64,000 bases of DNA from Rhizobium anhuiense (GCF_003985145.1 NZ_ML133532.1:62001-126000), one strand, 5' to 3'. Positions 17,763 through 26,679 are shown, counted from the first letter of the stretch. Numbers and translations: made by a program. The notes: generated by a model not told the origin, from the sequence alone.

Positions 17763-18305
17763 GTGGCTGAATTCGACGACGAACGCATCGCTTCCTTGAA
17801 GCAGCGCAGGAAGACCGCCATGCTGGATCGGCTTCTGACCTTCACCGGCCTGGCGCTGGCCGGCGCCGCCGCTTTCTTCCCCTGGTATGTGTTCTTCAAC
17901 GAGGACAAGTTCGGCATCAACGTCGCCGCCAGCGGCAATTCGCGCGACCTGCCGGATTGGCCGGCCCGCAACGTCTTCAGCGTCTCGCCGCTTGCCATGG
18001 TCAACAAGAACGAGGGAGAGAAGAAGACTCCGCCGATCGATCCGCTGACGACGGCGACGGTCTCCGATCTCGGCAAGGAGCGCGATGGTGGCCCGATACT
18101 GGAAGATCAGCCCTTTCCCGGCAAATCTTCCTTCCGCCTGCTGCACGTCTCCAATGGCCGGGCGCTGATCGAGGATACCTCGGGCATGTATGTGGTGCGC
18201 ATCGGCTCGATCCTGCCCGACGAAAGCCGCCTTGCGGCCCTCGAGCAGCGCGACGGAAAATGGGTGATCGTCACCTCCAAGGGCGAGACCTACCAGAACA
18301 ATTGA
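17763..18305 (+). CDS. Flagellar-cluster membrane-anchored protein of unknown function
   Basis: This 180-residue protein starts with GTG at 17763, with GAGGAG about 6 bases upstream inside the end of fliI. It has one membrane segment at about residues 22-43 (LLTFTGLALAGAAAFFPWYV), a variable Pro/Asp-rich stretch and a compact C-terminal domain (about 115-180, including YVVRIGSILPDESRLAALEQ). That C-terminal pattern loosely recalls the small periplasmic domains of GspC/PilP-type proteins. Its place after fliI suggests a flagellar role; function is not known to me. A terminator-like hairpin follows. Confidence 0.75.
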   Translation: MAEFDDERIASLKQRRKTAMLDRLLTFTGLALAGAAAFFPWYVFFNEDKFGINVAASGNSRDLPDWPARNVFSVSPLAMVNKNEGEKKTPPIDPLTTATVSDLGKERDGGPILEDQPFPGKSSFRLLHVSNGRALIEDTSGMYVVRIGSILPDESRLAALEQRDGKWVIVTSKGETYQNN

Positions 18306-18332
18306 ACCTGCCGCAGGTGCCGAACACGACAG

Positions 18333-18371
18333 GGGCTCCGCCGCGAACCGGCCGGAGCCCGGTTTCTTTTT
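18333..18371 (+). terminator. Probable terminator before flgB
   Basis: GGGCTCCG and CGGAGCCC pair across a 12-base loop, followed by an interrupted T-rich run (GGTTTCTTTTTGG). It would end the fliI transcript ahead of flgB, whose own promoter should lie in 18372-18489. Confidence 0.65.
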
Positions 18372-18489
18372 GGAGCCCGCTTTCTTTTAGCCGTGGCCTT
18401 CTCCGAAAAGCGGCTCGAAGCCTGAATTCCCGTAAGTCCCACGCAAGATTACCGCACTAGGTTCGGGGCAGTAAAAACGGAGAGTTCCC

Positions 18490-18882
18490 ATGCAACCGAT
18501 CCAACTTTTCGACTTGGCTTCGCGACAGGCGGAATGGCTGACGGTCCGTCAGCAGGTTGTTGCCAGCAACATCGCGAATGCCAATACCCCGAAGTTCCAT
18601 GCCAAGGACGTCACGCCCTTTGACGCCGTGCTCGACAATGCCGATATCACCATGGCGCGCACCAATCCGGCGCATCTGAGCGGCAATGATTTCAGCGACA
18701 GCGGCGATATCGACGTCAAGGATGCAGCACTCGACCAGGAAATCGGCATCCAGGAATCCGGCAATACGGTCGGTTTGGCCGAAGAGCTCTCCAAGTCGGG
18801 CGATATCAAGCGCCAGTACGATCTGAACACCTCGCTGGTCAGTTCCTTCAACCGCATGATGTTGATGACCGTCAGGAAGTAA
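18490..18882 (+). CDS. flgB: Flagellar proximal rod protein FlgB
   Basis: FlgB is a proximal rod subunit exported by the flagellar system. The 130-residue protein has the rod signature as QQVVASNIANANTPKFHAKD (about 22-41) and a C-terminal helix ending NRMMLMTVRK. Length is typical. It starts a long operon, with a good ribosome-binding site (GGAGAG) 6 bases before the ATG. Confidence 0.95.
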   Translation: MQPIQLFDLASRQAEWLTVRQQVVASNIANANTPKFHAKDVTPFDAVLDNADITMARTNPAHLSGNDFSDSGDIDVKDAALDQEIGIQESGNTVGLAEELSKSGDIKRQYDLNTSLVSSFNRMMLMTVRK

Positions 18883-18886
18883 ATTC

Positions 18887-19303
18887 ATGGATCCGCTTTC
18901 AGCAGCAATGAAAATCGCCGGTTCGGGACTCGAGGCACAGTCGACGCGTCTGCGCATCGTCTCGGAGAACATCGCCAACGCCCGCTCGACCGGCGACACG
19001 CCCGGCGCCGACCCTTATCGCCGCAAGACGATAACCTTCGGCCAGCAGATGGATCGCACCAGCGGCGTTGAGACGGTCAACGTCAAGAAGGTCGGTGTCG
19101 ACGAAGGCGACTTCAGCACGGAATTCGACCCCAGCAATCCGGCTGCGGACCAGAAGGGCGTCGTCAAGCTGCCGAACGTCAACATCCTCGTCGAGATGGC
19201 CGACATGCGCGAAGCCAACCGCTCCTATGACGCCAATCTGCAGACGATCAAGCAGACCCGCGATCTCATCTCCTCCACGATCGATCTCCTGAAGAGCCAA
19301 TAA
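18887..19303 (+). CDS. flgC: Flagellar proximal rod protein FlgC
   Basis: FlgC polymerises with FlgB in the proximal rod. The 138-residue protein has SENIANARSTGDTPGADPYRRK near residue 25 and the characteristic NILVEMADMREANRSYDANL close to the C-terminus. It begins 4 bases after flgB and ends 2 bases before fliE. Confidence 0.95.
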   Translation: MDPLSAAMKIAGSGLEAQSTRLRIVSENIANARSTGDTPGADPYRRKTITFGQQMDRTSGVETVNVKKVGVDEGDFSTEFDPSNPAADQKGVVKLPNVNILVEMADMREANRSYDANLQTIKQTRDLISSTIDLLKSQ

Positions 19304-19305
19304 TA

Positions 19306-19650
19306 ATGATCAGCAGCGTCCAGAATGTCAGCAACCTTTCGATGACCCGCGCGCTTGGCGCCGTCGACACCGAAAATTCCGCCTCGTCGTCTGCCGCCGC
19401 CACCATGCCGGGCACCGCCGGTGCGGCTAATGGCGTGAGCTTCGCTTCCGTCATGGGCAACATGGCGAGCGATGCGGTCAGCAGCCTGAAGGGTGCGGAA
19501 AGCATGTCCTTTGCCGGGATCAAGGGCACGGCGACGACGCGTGAAGTCGTCGATTCCATGCTCCAAGCCGAGCAGACGCTGCAGACCGCGATTGCCATCC
19601 GCGACAAGGTCGTCTCGGCCTTTCTCGAAGTCACCAAGATGCAGATGTAA
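19306..19650 (+). CDS. fliE: Hook-basal body complex protein FliE
   Basis: FliE joins the MS ring to the rod. The 114-residue protein has a variable Ala/Ser-rich N-terminus and the family C-terminal pattern (MLQAEQTLQTAIAIRDKVVS, then AFLEVTKMQM). Its position between flgC and flgG is conserved in rhizobia. Confidence 0.93.
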   Translation: MISSVQNVSNLSMTRALGAVDTENSASSSAAATMPGTAGAANGVSFASVMGNMASDAVSSLKGAESMSFAGIKGTATTREVVDSMLQAEQTLQTAIAIRDKVVSAFLEVTKMQM

Positions 19651-19669
19651 CTGATTTGAGGACGAACAC

Positions 19670-20458
19670 ATGAGAGCGCTCGCCATCGCAGCAACGGGCA
19701 TGGATGCCCAGCAGACCAATCTGGAAGTCATCGCGAACAACATCGCAAACATCAACACGACAGGTTTCAAGCGCGCCCGCGCCGAATTCTCCGATCTTCT
19801 CTACCAGACCGAACGCGCCAAGGGTGTCGCCAACCGCGCCAACCAGGCCGTTGTTCCCGAAGGCGCCAATATCGGCCTCGGCGTCCAGACCTCGGCGGTC
19901 CGCAACCTGCATCTCCAGGGCGAACTGACGCAGACCGGCAACGATCTCGACGTGGCGCTGATCGGCAAGGGCTTCTTCCAGATCCAGTCGACCGACGGCA
20001 CGACGCTTTACACCCGCGCCGGCGCCTTCAACAAGAACGACCAGGGCCAGCTCGTCACCATTGACGGCTACGAGGTTCTTCCCGGCATCACCATTCCGAC
20101 AGGCTCCACCGAGCTGACCATCAGCCGCTCGGGCGAAGTCTCGGCGAAGCTGCCGGGTGCGACGGATGCGACCGTGCTCGGTCAGCTGACGCTTGCCGAC
20201 TTCGTCAACGAGGCGGGCCTCCAGCCGCTTGGCGACAATCTCTTCCAGGAAACGGCAGCCTCCGGCGAAGCCGTCATCGGCAATCCCGATGAGGAAGGTT
20301 TCGCTTACATGAAGCAGGGCTATCTGGAATCGTCGAACGTCGACCCGGTGAAGGAAATCACCGAGCTGATCTCGGCCCAGCGGGCTTACGAAATGAATTC
20401 CAAGGTGATCACCACCGCTGATGAAATGGCCTCCATCGTCAGCAAGAACCTGAAGTAA
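19670..20458 (+). CDS. flgG: Flagellar distal rod protein FlgG
   Basis: FlgG forms the distal rod. At 262 residues the length is normal. The N-terminal signature is NLEVIANNIANINTTGFKRA, and the C-terminal part has KQGYLESSNVDPVKEITELI and YEMNSKVITTADEM, both diagnostic of FlgG. It lies 19 bases after fliE and 16 before flgA. Confidence 0.96.
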   Translation: MRALAIAATGMDAQQTNLEVIANNIANINTTGFKRARAEFSDLLYQTERAKGVANRANQAVVPEGANIGLGVQTSAVRNLHLQGELTQTGNDLDVALIGKGFFQIQSTDGTTLYTRAGAFNKNDQGQLVTIDGYEVLPGITIPTGSTELTISRSGEVSAKLPGATDATVLGQLTLADFVNEAGLQPLGDNLFQETAASGEAVIGNPDEEGFAYMKQGYLESSNVDPVKEITELISAQRAYEMNSKVITTADEMASIVSKNLK

Positions 20459-20474
20459 AGGGAAGGGCCGAAAC

Positions 20475-20957
20475 ATGATGTTTTGCCGGGCAGGACACAT
20501 CTCAGGATGGGTGGCGGCAGCCACGATCGCAGTCGCGGGCATCTTCTTGCCCGCGGACGTGGATGCCGGCATGGGTTATGCCGTTGTCCCGACAACGATC
20601 ATCTACCCCGGCGACATATTGTCGGCCAGCCAGCTGCAGGAGGTCGAGGTTACCAACCCCAACCTTGCTGGCGACTATGCCAAATCCGTTTCACAGGTCG
20701 AAGGCATGGTCTCCAAGCGCACGCTGTTGCCGGGCCGGACGATATCGGTTTCGGCCCTGCGCGAAGCCTATACGGTGACGCGCGGCTCTTCGATCCGCCT
20801 GGTCTTTACGCTCGGCGCGATGACCATCTCGGCTGCCGGCACACCGCTCGAAGACGGTTCGACCGGGCAGGTCGTGCGCGCACGCAATATGGATTCCGGC
20901 GTCATCGTCAGCGGCACGGTGCTTGCGGACGGCACGGTCCATGTGAGGGCAAAATGA
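20475..20957 (+). CDS. flgA: P-ring assembly chaperone FlgA
   Basis: FlgA is a periplasmic chaperone for P-ring assembly by FlgI. The 160-residue protein has an N-terminal signal peptide (hydrophobic core VAAATIAVAGIFLPA) and a C-terminal SAF/ChapFlgA domain: LPGRTISVSALREAYTV, then SIRLVFTLGAMTISAAGTPL and VVRARNMDSGVIVSG. It is shorter than enteric FlgA, as in other rhizobia. Its stop overlaps the flgI start by 4 bases. Confidence 0.93.
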   Translation: MMFCRAGHISGWVAAATIAVAGIFLPADVDAGMGYAVVPTTIIYPGDILSASQLQEVEVTNPNLAGDYAKSVSQVEGMVSKRTLLPGRTISVSALREAYTVTRGSSIRLVFTLGAMTISAAGTPLEDGSTGQVVRARNMDSGVIVSGTVLADGTVHVRAK

Positions 20958-22075
20958 AATTGTTCTTCCGTTTCTTAACCCTTGTCGCGGTTGTCGCCAT
21001 GAGTTTGGCCGATGTCGCGCCCGCCTGGGCGCTGACCTCCCGCATCAAGGACATCGCCTCGCTTCAGGCCGGCCGCGATAACCAGCTGATCGGCTACGGC
21101 CTGATCGTCGGCCTGCAGGGAACCGGCGACGGCTTCCGTTCCTCGCCCTTTACCGAGCAGTCGATGCGGGCGATGCTGCAGAATCTCGGCATCTCGACCC
21201 AGGGCAGCCAGTCCAGCGCCAAGAACACCGCGGCGGTGATGGTCACCGCCAACCTGCCGCCTTTTGCAAGTCCTGGCAGCCGTATCGACGTCACGGTGAG
21301 CTCGCTCGGCGACGCCACCTCGCTGCGTGGCGGCACGCTCGTCATGACATCGCTGTCCGGCGCCGACGGCCAGATCTACGCCGTCGCGCAGGGTGCCGCC
21401 ATCGTTTCCGGCTTTCAGGCGCAGGGCGAGGCGGCGACCGTGACCGAAGGCGTCACCACTGCCGGCCGCGTGCCCGGCGGCGCCATCATCGAACGCGAAC
21501 TGCCGTCCCGCTTCAAGGATTCGGTCAATCTCGTCCTGCAGCTGCGCAACCCCGACTTCTCGACGGCGATCCGTATTGCCGACATCGTCAACGGTTATGC
21601 CTCGGCGCGGTTCGGCGGCCCGGTCGCCGAAGCCAAGGATTCGCAGGAAGTGGTGATCCAGAAGCCGCGCACGGCCGATCTCACCCGGCTGATGGCCGAC
21701 ATCGAAAATCTCATCGTCGAAACCGACACGCCGGCCAAGGTTGTTATCAACGAGCGCACGGGCACGATCGTCATCGGCTCGGACGTCCGTGTCTCGCCGG
21801 TCGCCGTCAGCTACGGCACGCTGACGGTTCAGGTCACAGAGACGCCTCAGATCATCCAGCCCGAACCCTTCTCGCGCGGCCAGACCGCCGTCCAGCCGCA
21901 GACCGATATCACGGCCGAGCAGACCGGCGGACGCGTCGCCATCATCGATGGGCCCGACCTCAGGACCCTCGTCGCCGGCCTTAACAATATCGGCGTGAAA
22001 CCGGATGGCATCATCGCCATTCTCCAGGGCATCAAGTCGGCAGGCGCCCTGCAGGCGGAGCTTGTGCTGCAATGA
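20954..22075 (+). CDS. flgI: Flagellar P-ring protein FlgI
   Basis: FlgI forms the periplasmic P ring that acts as a rod bushing. From ATG 20954 (overlapping the flgA stop) it is 373 residues with a signal peptide likely cleaved after about residue 26 (APAWA). Family landmarks are DIASLQAGRDNQLIGYGLIV, GTGDGF and the C-terminal DIIAILQGIKSAGAL-type end (PDGIIAILQGIKSAGAL). The long upstream extension of this open frame lies out of frame in flgA and is not used. Confidence 0.96.
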   Translation: MKLFFRFLTLVAVVAMSLADVAPAWALTSRIKDIASLQAGRDNQLIGYGLIVGLQGTGDGFRSSPFTEQSMRAMLQNLGISTQGSQSSAKNTAAVMVTANLPPFASPGSRIDVTVSSLGDATSLRGGTLVMTSLSGADGQIYAVAQGAAIVSGFQAQGEAATVTEGVTTAGRVPGGAIIERELPSRFKDSVNLVLQLRNPDFSTAIRIADIVNGYASARFGGPVAEAKDSQEVVIQKPRTADLTRLMADIENLIVETDTPAKVVINERTGTIVIGSDVRVSPVAVSYGTLTVQVTETPQIIQPEPFSRGQTAVQPQTDITAEQTGGRVAIIDGPDLRTLVAGLNNIGVKPDGIIAILQGIKSAGALQAELVLQ

Positions 22076-22614
22076 TAAAGATCATCAACCCTGACATGAC
22101 GGTCCTGCAACTGCTGCGCCGGCTGGCGCTGCCGGCCGCGGGCCTCGTCCTTCTGTCGATCCCCGGCGCATTCGCACAGGAACATGCGCCCGCTGGCGAC
22201 ATCACCTCCCAGGACGAGATCAAGCAGTTCTGCACCAACATCGCCGATCCCGCCCGCGACCAGCGTTACCTCTTGCAGAAGCAGGAACTGGAAAAGCTTC
22301 GCGCCGACATCGATGCCCGCATGGCGGAGATGGACAAGCGCAAGGCCGAATACCAGGACTGGCTGAAGCGGCGCGACGATTTCCTGAAGCAGGCGGAAGC
22401 CGGACTCACCGAAATCTACAAGAAGATGAAGCCGGATGCGGCCGCACTCCAGTTGCAGGACATGAAGATTGAGGTCGCCTCCGCCGTGATCATGCGGCTC
22501 GGTCCGCGTCAGTCGAGCCTCATCCTCAACGAGATGGACCCGCAAAAGGCCGCGGTTATCGCCAGCGTCATCGCCAGTGCGTCCGATCCCAATACCTCGA
22601 AGGATCCTTCATGA
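22072..22614 (+). CDS. motE: Periplasmic motility chaperone MotE
   Basis: In S. meliloti MotE is a periplasmic chaperone that stabilises MotC. The 180-residue protein has a signal peptide ending near AFAQEH (about residue 36), a charged coiled-coil centre (LEKLRADIDARMAEMDKRKA) and a C-terminal MgtE-N-like helical segment (ASAVIMRLGPRQSSLILNEM). It overlaps flgI and flgH by 4 bases on each side. MotB and MotC are encoded near 32-35 kb. Confidence 0.9.
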   Translation: MIKIINPDMTVLQLLRRLALPAAGLVLLSIPGAFAQEHAPAGDITSQDEIKQFCTNIADPARDQRYLLQKQELEKLRADIDARMAEMDKRKAEYQDWLKRRDDFLKQAEAGLTEIYKKMKPDAAALQLQDMKIEVASAVIMRLGPRQSSLILNEMDPQKAAVIASVIASASDPNTSKDPS

Positions 22615-23327
22615 ATATGCGTTTCCCGGCCGCGATCGCCGCCCTCGCGCTCCTTGCAGGCTGCCAGTCTCCGACGGCGGTTAGCGAGATCGGCCGTGCG
22701 CCCGCCATGAGCCCGATCGGCAGCGGCCTTGCCTACGGCCAGACGCCGCAGATGGCGCTTTATCCGAAGCAGCCGCGCGCCGTGGCGCAGGGCTATTCGC
22801 TGTGGAGCGATTCGCAGGCCGCCCTGTTCAAGGATGCGCGCGCGCTCAACGTCGGCGACATCCTGACCGTCGACATCCAGATCAACGACAAGGCCTCCTT
22901 CGACAACGAGACCAACCGCAGTCGCACGAATTCGAGCGGGATGAACTGGGACGTTAACGCCCAGATCTTCGGTTGGACCCCCGAGTCCAAGACGGACCTG
23001 ACCTATGGCTCCGACACCAGCACTGACGGCAAGGGCAAGATCGAGCGCACCGACAAGATCACCCTGCTTGTCGCTGCCGTCGTCACCGGCATTCTCGAAA
23101 ACGGCAACCTCGTGATATCGGGCTCGCAGGAAGTCCGTCTGAACCAGGAACTGCGCATCCTGAACGTCGCCGGTATCGTTCGTCCGCAGGACGTCAATTC
23201 CGACAACCAGATCTCCTACGACAAGATCGCCGAAGCCCGCATCTCCTACGGTGGCCGCGGCCGCCTGATGGAAGTGCAGCAGCCTCCGCGCGGCCAGCAG
23301 GCCGTCGATCTTTTCTCGCCGCTTTGA
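22611..23327 (+). CDS. flgH: Flagellar L-ring lipoprotein FlgH
   Basis: FlgH forms the outer-membrane L ring. The 238-residue precursor has a lipoprotein signal with lipobox LLAGC (Cys18). Family motifs include SLWSDSQAALFKDARALNVG and DILTVDIQINDKASFDNETN in the middle, and the C-terminal VRPQDVNSDNQISYDKIAEA. Length is normal. The start overlaps the motE stop. Confidence 0.96.
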   Translation: MNMRFPAAIAALALLAGCQSPTAVSEIGRAPAMSPIGSGLAYGQTPQMALYPKQPRAVAQGYSLWSDSQAALFKDARALNVGDILTVDIQINDKASFDNETNRSRTNSSGMNWDVNAQIFGWTPESKTDLTYGSDTSTDGKGKIERTDKITLLVAAVVTGILENGNLVISGSQEVRLNQELRILNVAGIVRPQDVNSDNQISYDKIAEARISYGGRGRLMEVQQPPRGQQAVDLFSPL

Positions 23328-23339
23328 GGCTGAACGACG

Positions 23340-23846
23340 ATGGCAGAGCCAGACGCAAGCGCAGGTCAAGCGAAGAAGAAATCCGGCGCGCTGATGACGA
23401 TCATCGGCATCGCCGTCCTGACCCTGCTCGGCGCCGGCGGCGGCTGGGCGGTCGGCACGATCGTCGCGCCCAACGTCAAGGGCGCCAAGGAGGCCGAGCA
23501 GGCCAAGGAAGCCGAGGCCAAGAAGAAGGCCGAGGAAGGTCTGGCGCGGATTTCGACCGAGGCCAACAACATCGTTCAGCTCGAGCCGATCACGTCGAAC
23601 CTTGCCTACCCCTCGGAAAACTGGGTGCGACTCGAAGTCGCGCTGCTGTTCAACGGGCCGCCGGATGTCAAGGTTTCCGAGGATATTCATCAGGATATCC
23701 TCGCCTATATCAGAACCGTTTCCCTCCAGCAGATCGAGGGGCCGCGGGGCTTTCAATATCTCAAGGATGACATACAGGAACGTGTTGACCTTCGCTCGCA
23801 AGGGCGGGTATCGAAGGTCATGTTCAGGACATTTGTCATCGAATGA
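23340..23846 (+). CDS. fliL: Flagellar basal-body associated protein FliL
   Basis: FliL is an inner-membrane protein that surrounds or supports the stator. The 168-residue protein has a single membrane segment at about 17-40, a charged Lys/Glu linker (about 48-65) and the periplasmic FliL domain (WVRLEVALLFNGPPDVKVSE, then DILAYIRTVSLQQIEGPRGF). A second protein with a similar plan is encoded at 48033-48572. It overlaps fliP by 4 bases. Confidence 0.93.
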   Translation: MAEPDASAGQAKKKSGALMTIIGIAVLTLLGAGGGWAVGTIVAPNVKGAKEAEQAKEAEAKKKAEEGLARISTEANNIVQLEPITSNLAYPSENWVRLEVALLFNGPPDVKVSEDIHQDILAYIRTVSLQQIEGPRGFQYLKDDIQERVDLRSQGRVSKVMFRTFVIE

Positions 23847-24580
23847 TTCGTCTCATAGTTTTCCTTGCCGCCATGATGGCGGTACCGGAACTGGCGGTGG
23901 CACAGCAGCTGCCGACTGACTTATTGAACGTGCCGGTCGATGGCTCGGTTGCCGCCTGGATCATCCGCACTTTCGGCCTGCTGACCATTCTTTCGGTCGC
24001 GCCGGGCATCCTGATCATGGTGACGAGCTTTCCGCGCTTCATCATCGCCTTCTCGATCCTGCGTTCAGGCATGGGTCTCTCCTCGACGCCCTCCAATATG
24101 ATCCTCCTGTCGCTGTCGCTGTTCATGACCTTCTACGTCATGTCGCCGACCTTCGATCAGGCCTGGCAGAACGGCGTGCAGCCGCTGCTTGCCAATCAGA
24201 TCAACGAGACCGAGGCGGTCCAGCGTATCGCCGAACCCTTCCGCACCTTCATGGCGGCCAATACCCGCGACAAGGATCTGGCGCTCTTCGTCGATCTGGC
24301 GCGCGAACGCGGGCAGAATATCCAGACGACCGATCCGATCGACTACCGCGTGCTGATCCCGGCCTTCATGATTTCCGAGATTCGCCGTGGCTTCGAGATC
24401 GGCTTCCTCGTCGTGCTGCCGTTCCTCGTCATCGACCTGATCGTCGCCACCATCACCATGGCGATGGGCATGATGATGCTGCCGCCGACCTCGATCTCGC
24501 TGCCGTTCAAGATTCTCTTCTTCGTACTGATCGACGGCTGGAACCTGCTCGTCGGCAGCCTGGTGCGCTCGTTCAGCTGA
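23843..24580 (+). CDS. fliP: Flagellar export gate protein FliP
   Basis: FliP forms the core of the type III export gate with FliQ and FliR. The 245-residue precursor has an N-terminal signal peptide (LIVFLAAMMAVPELAVAQQ) and four membrane segments. FliP signatures are TSFPRFIIAFSILRSGMGLS and the C-terminal TMAMGMMMLPPTSISLPFKI. It closes the flgB-fliP operon; a repeat and a terminator follow. Confidence 0.97.
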   Translation: MIRLIVFLAAMMAVPELAVAQQLPTDLLNVPVDGSVAAWIIRTFGLLTILSVAPGILIMVTSFPRFIIAFSILRSGMGLSSTPSNMILLSLSLFMTFYVMSPTFDQAWQNGVQPLLANQINETEAVQRIAEPFRTFMAANTRDKDLALFVDLARERGQNIQTTDPIDYRVLIPAFMISEIRRGFEIGFLVVLPFLVIDLIVATITMAMGMMMLPPTSISLPFKILFFVLIDGWNLLVGSLVRSFS

Positions 24581-24590
24581 GCGGCTGCCG

Positions 24591-24696
24591 CTAAAACGTG
24601 CTGCGCAAAGCGCGCAGCGGTGCTGCGATCACAACATGCGTAAAAGCCAGGACCGGAGTGCGGGAGCGAATCTGAAAGATTGCGACGCGGCTTTAG
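24591..24696. repeat. Intergenic repeat, second family
   Basis: The segment 24665-24696 (AGCGAATCTGAAAGA, then a GCGACGCGG-CTTTAG end) matches 49761-49790 almost exactly. The element is bracketed by CTAAA and TTTAG. Together the two copies define a repeat separate from the module-1 family, though all share a GCGACGCG-like core. Confidence 0.6.
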
Positions 24697-24708
24697 CCTT
24701 CACCAATG

Positions 24709-24744
24709 AAAAACCCGCCGGAGCGATCGCCCCGGCGGGTTTTT
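24709..24744. terminator. Bidirectional terminator between fliP and the glycosyltransferase gene
   Basis: Perfect 13-base arms (AAAAACCCGCCGG and complement) enclose a 10-base loop, with A and T runs on opposite sides. It can serve both fliP (plus) and the convergent minus-strand gene that ends at 24763. Confidence 0.92.
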
Positions 24745-24762
24745 CGTGGCGGTTGAAAAGCC

Positions 24763-26679
24763 TCACTCGGCCGCGAATGGCCCCGTGCGCGGCGGCAGCG
24801 CCGGAATGTCCATGTGATCGGGTGCAAGACCCTGCTTGGCACGCTCGGCCATGATTTCATAGGCCTGCTCAAGATGGTTGCAGAACCGTTCGGCATCGAA
24901 GAGCGGCGCAATGTAACGCTTTTCCTTGAGATGCGCCTTGTATGCGGCGATCCGTCCGGGATTCTGAGCCAGCTCGACGGCCATATCCTCATAGGCCTGC
25001 AGGTCGTCTGCGACGAGGTCGGGCAGGTCGATGGCCCTGAGCAGGCTCTCGCTGACGCGTGAGGCGAAGTTGGTGCCCTTGACGGTCAGAACCGGCAGGC
25101 CGCCCCAGAGCTGCTCCGAGGTGGTCGTGTGGCCGTTGACGGGGAAGGTATCGATGCCGATGTCGGCCGCCTGCTGACGGTCGATGTGTTCTTCGTAGGG
25201 TGCGCGCGGGCAGAAGATGATCCGCTTGGCGGAGATCCCCGCCGCCTGGAATTGCTTCAAGAGGTTGGCCTGGTTGCGCGGCGTGTTCGCCATCAGCCAG
25301 AGCACGCTGTTCGGCGCACGCTTGAGAATGCGGCACCAGCTGTTGATCGTCTCCGGCGTAATCTTGCGGTTACCGTTGAAGGACGCAAAGATGAAGGCGT
25401 CTTCCGGCAGGCCAAGCTGCTCGCGGGTGACAGGGCGCGGCTTCGGGCGATGCATCGGGTCGTTCGGCTGATAGCTTTCCGGCAGCCGGCAGAATTTCTC
25501 ATGGTAGAAGGGCTTGGCCACCTCGGGCAGCACCGAATGGTCGCCGATGACGTAGTCGAGGTCGATATTGACCGTGCTGCCGGGGAAGCCGAGCCAACCG
25601 ACATGAACCGGTGCGAGCGGCAGGTTGAAGGCCGGCGCGCGGCTGCCCGAAGTATGGCCCTTCAGGTCGACCATGATGTCGATATTGTGCTCGCGCACCA
25701 CTTCCAGCACCGCCTGATCGGAGAAGCCGTGAATGGTGACGACCCGGCCCCAGCGGCTGCGGTCGGTCGTGTTGTGCTTGAGGTACTCCGGGCCTGTATG
25801 GCAGAAGAGCGTCACCTCGAACCGGTCCTTGTCGTGCAGTTCGAGGATGCGCTGCAAGAGCTTCATCGTCGCATGGCGATCCCAGAAGTCCGATGACATG
25901 TAGCCGATCCGGATCTTGTCCGACCAGCTGTGCGGCTGGCTGCGACGGAAGGCCACCCGTTCCGGATTGAGGGGGGTGGTGCCGATCGTCGCATACCGGT
26001 TGAAGTCCTCATTGCCGCACCAGTGCAGATGATAGAACGGGTTGTCCTTGCGCAGGATCTCGATATCGCCCTTTGCAAGGGCCGCGTCGATTACTGCCTG
26101 ATGCTTGCTCGCCTCTTCGAACTCGTTGAATTCGCGGGCGAAAACAAGGTGAAGGAAGCGGAATGCCAGATTGCCGGGAAAACGCTTGAAGATATTGCGC
26201 GCCAGGTTCTGGTTGGTTGCGTCGTTCAGATCGTCGCTCAGCAGCAGCGCCGCCAGGCGCATATGCTCGGGATTGGAGCTTTGCGACAGCACCGTCTTGA
26301 ACGGGCGGATGATATCCCGCTGCTGGCGCTTCAGATAGATCGCTGTGATGATGAAGGCGAGCTCCGGGTCTTCCTGCGCCTTGGCGAGGTTTCGCATGGC
26401 GATCAGCAGGGCATCGTCCTCGTTGCCGGTCTCGTAATGCAGCTTGGCAGCCTGTTTCTGGTATTCGTAGGAATTCGGTCCTTCGCAGTTGCCGGCCAGG
26501 CCATAGGCTTTCGCGGCATCGGCCTTGAAGCCGAGCTGCACGAGGTTCTTGGCCAGCAGCGCATAGGTCTTGGCGTCCTGCTGGATATCCATCAGCTGGT
26601 TGAGCGTTGCCAAGGACTGTGTGTAGCGGCCCATCTGGTAATCCTTGGATGCCGCAGAGAACGAAACTTTGCTGTTCAA
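24763..26679 (-). CDS. TPR and OGT-like (GT41/SPINDLY-type) glycosyltransferase, candidate flagellin glycosyltransferase
   Basis: The 638-residue protein has a helical TPR-type N-terminal half (about 1-250) and a C-terminal GT41 domain like eukaryotic O-GlcNAc transferase. Visible motifs are RIGYMSSDFWDRHATM (near 257-272, including the family His), VDLKGHTSGSRAPAF, HVGWLGFPGSTVN, FASFNGNRKITPE and the donor-site DTFPVNGHTTTSEQLWGG near 510-525. I chose a TTG start at 26679 because CACGGAG lies 8-12 bases upstream; the longer open frame has no convincing start. It is divergent from flaA and convergent with fliP. Caulobacter FlmG has a comparable TPR-GT41 plan and glycosylates flagellin, so a flagellin target is inferred here. 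Sugar donor unknown. Confidence 0.85.
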   Translation of the reverse strand: MNSKVSFSAASKDYQMGRYTQSLATLNQLMDIQQDAKTYALLAKNLVQLGFKADAAKAYGLAGNCEGPNSYEYQKQAAKLHYETGNEDDALLIAMRNLAKAQEDPELAFIITAIYLKRQQRDIIRPFKTVLSQSSNPEHMRLAALLLSDDLNDATNQNLARNIFKRFPGNLAFRFLHLVFAREFNEFEEASKHQAVIDAALAKGDIEILRKDNPFYHLHWCGNEDFNRYATIGTTPLNPERVAFRRSQPHSWSDKIRIGYMSSDFWDRHATMKLLQRILELHDKDRFEVTLFCHTGPEYLKHNTTDRSRWGRVVTIHGFSDQAVLEVVREHNIDIMVDLKGHTSGSRAPAFNLPLAPVHVGWLGFPGSTVNIDLDYVIGDHSVLPEVAKPFYHEKFCRLPESYQPNDPMHRPKPRPVTREQLGLPEDAFIFASFNGNRKITPETINSWCRILKRAPNSVLWLMANTPRNQANLLKQFQAAGISAKRIIFCPRAPYEEHIDRQQAADIGIDTFPVNGHTTTSEQLWGGLPVLTVKGTNFASRVSESLLRAIDLPDLVADDLQAYEDMAVELAQNPGRIAAYKAHLKEKRYIAPLFDAERFCNHLEQAYEIMAERAKQGLAPDHMDIPALPPRTGPFAAE

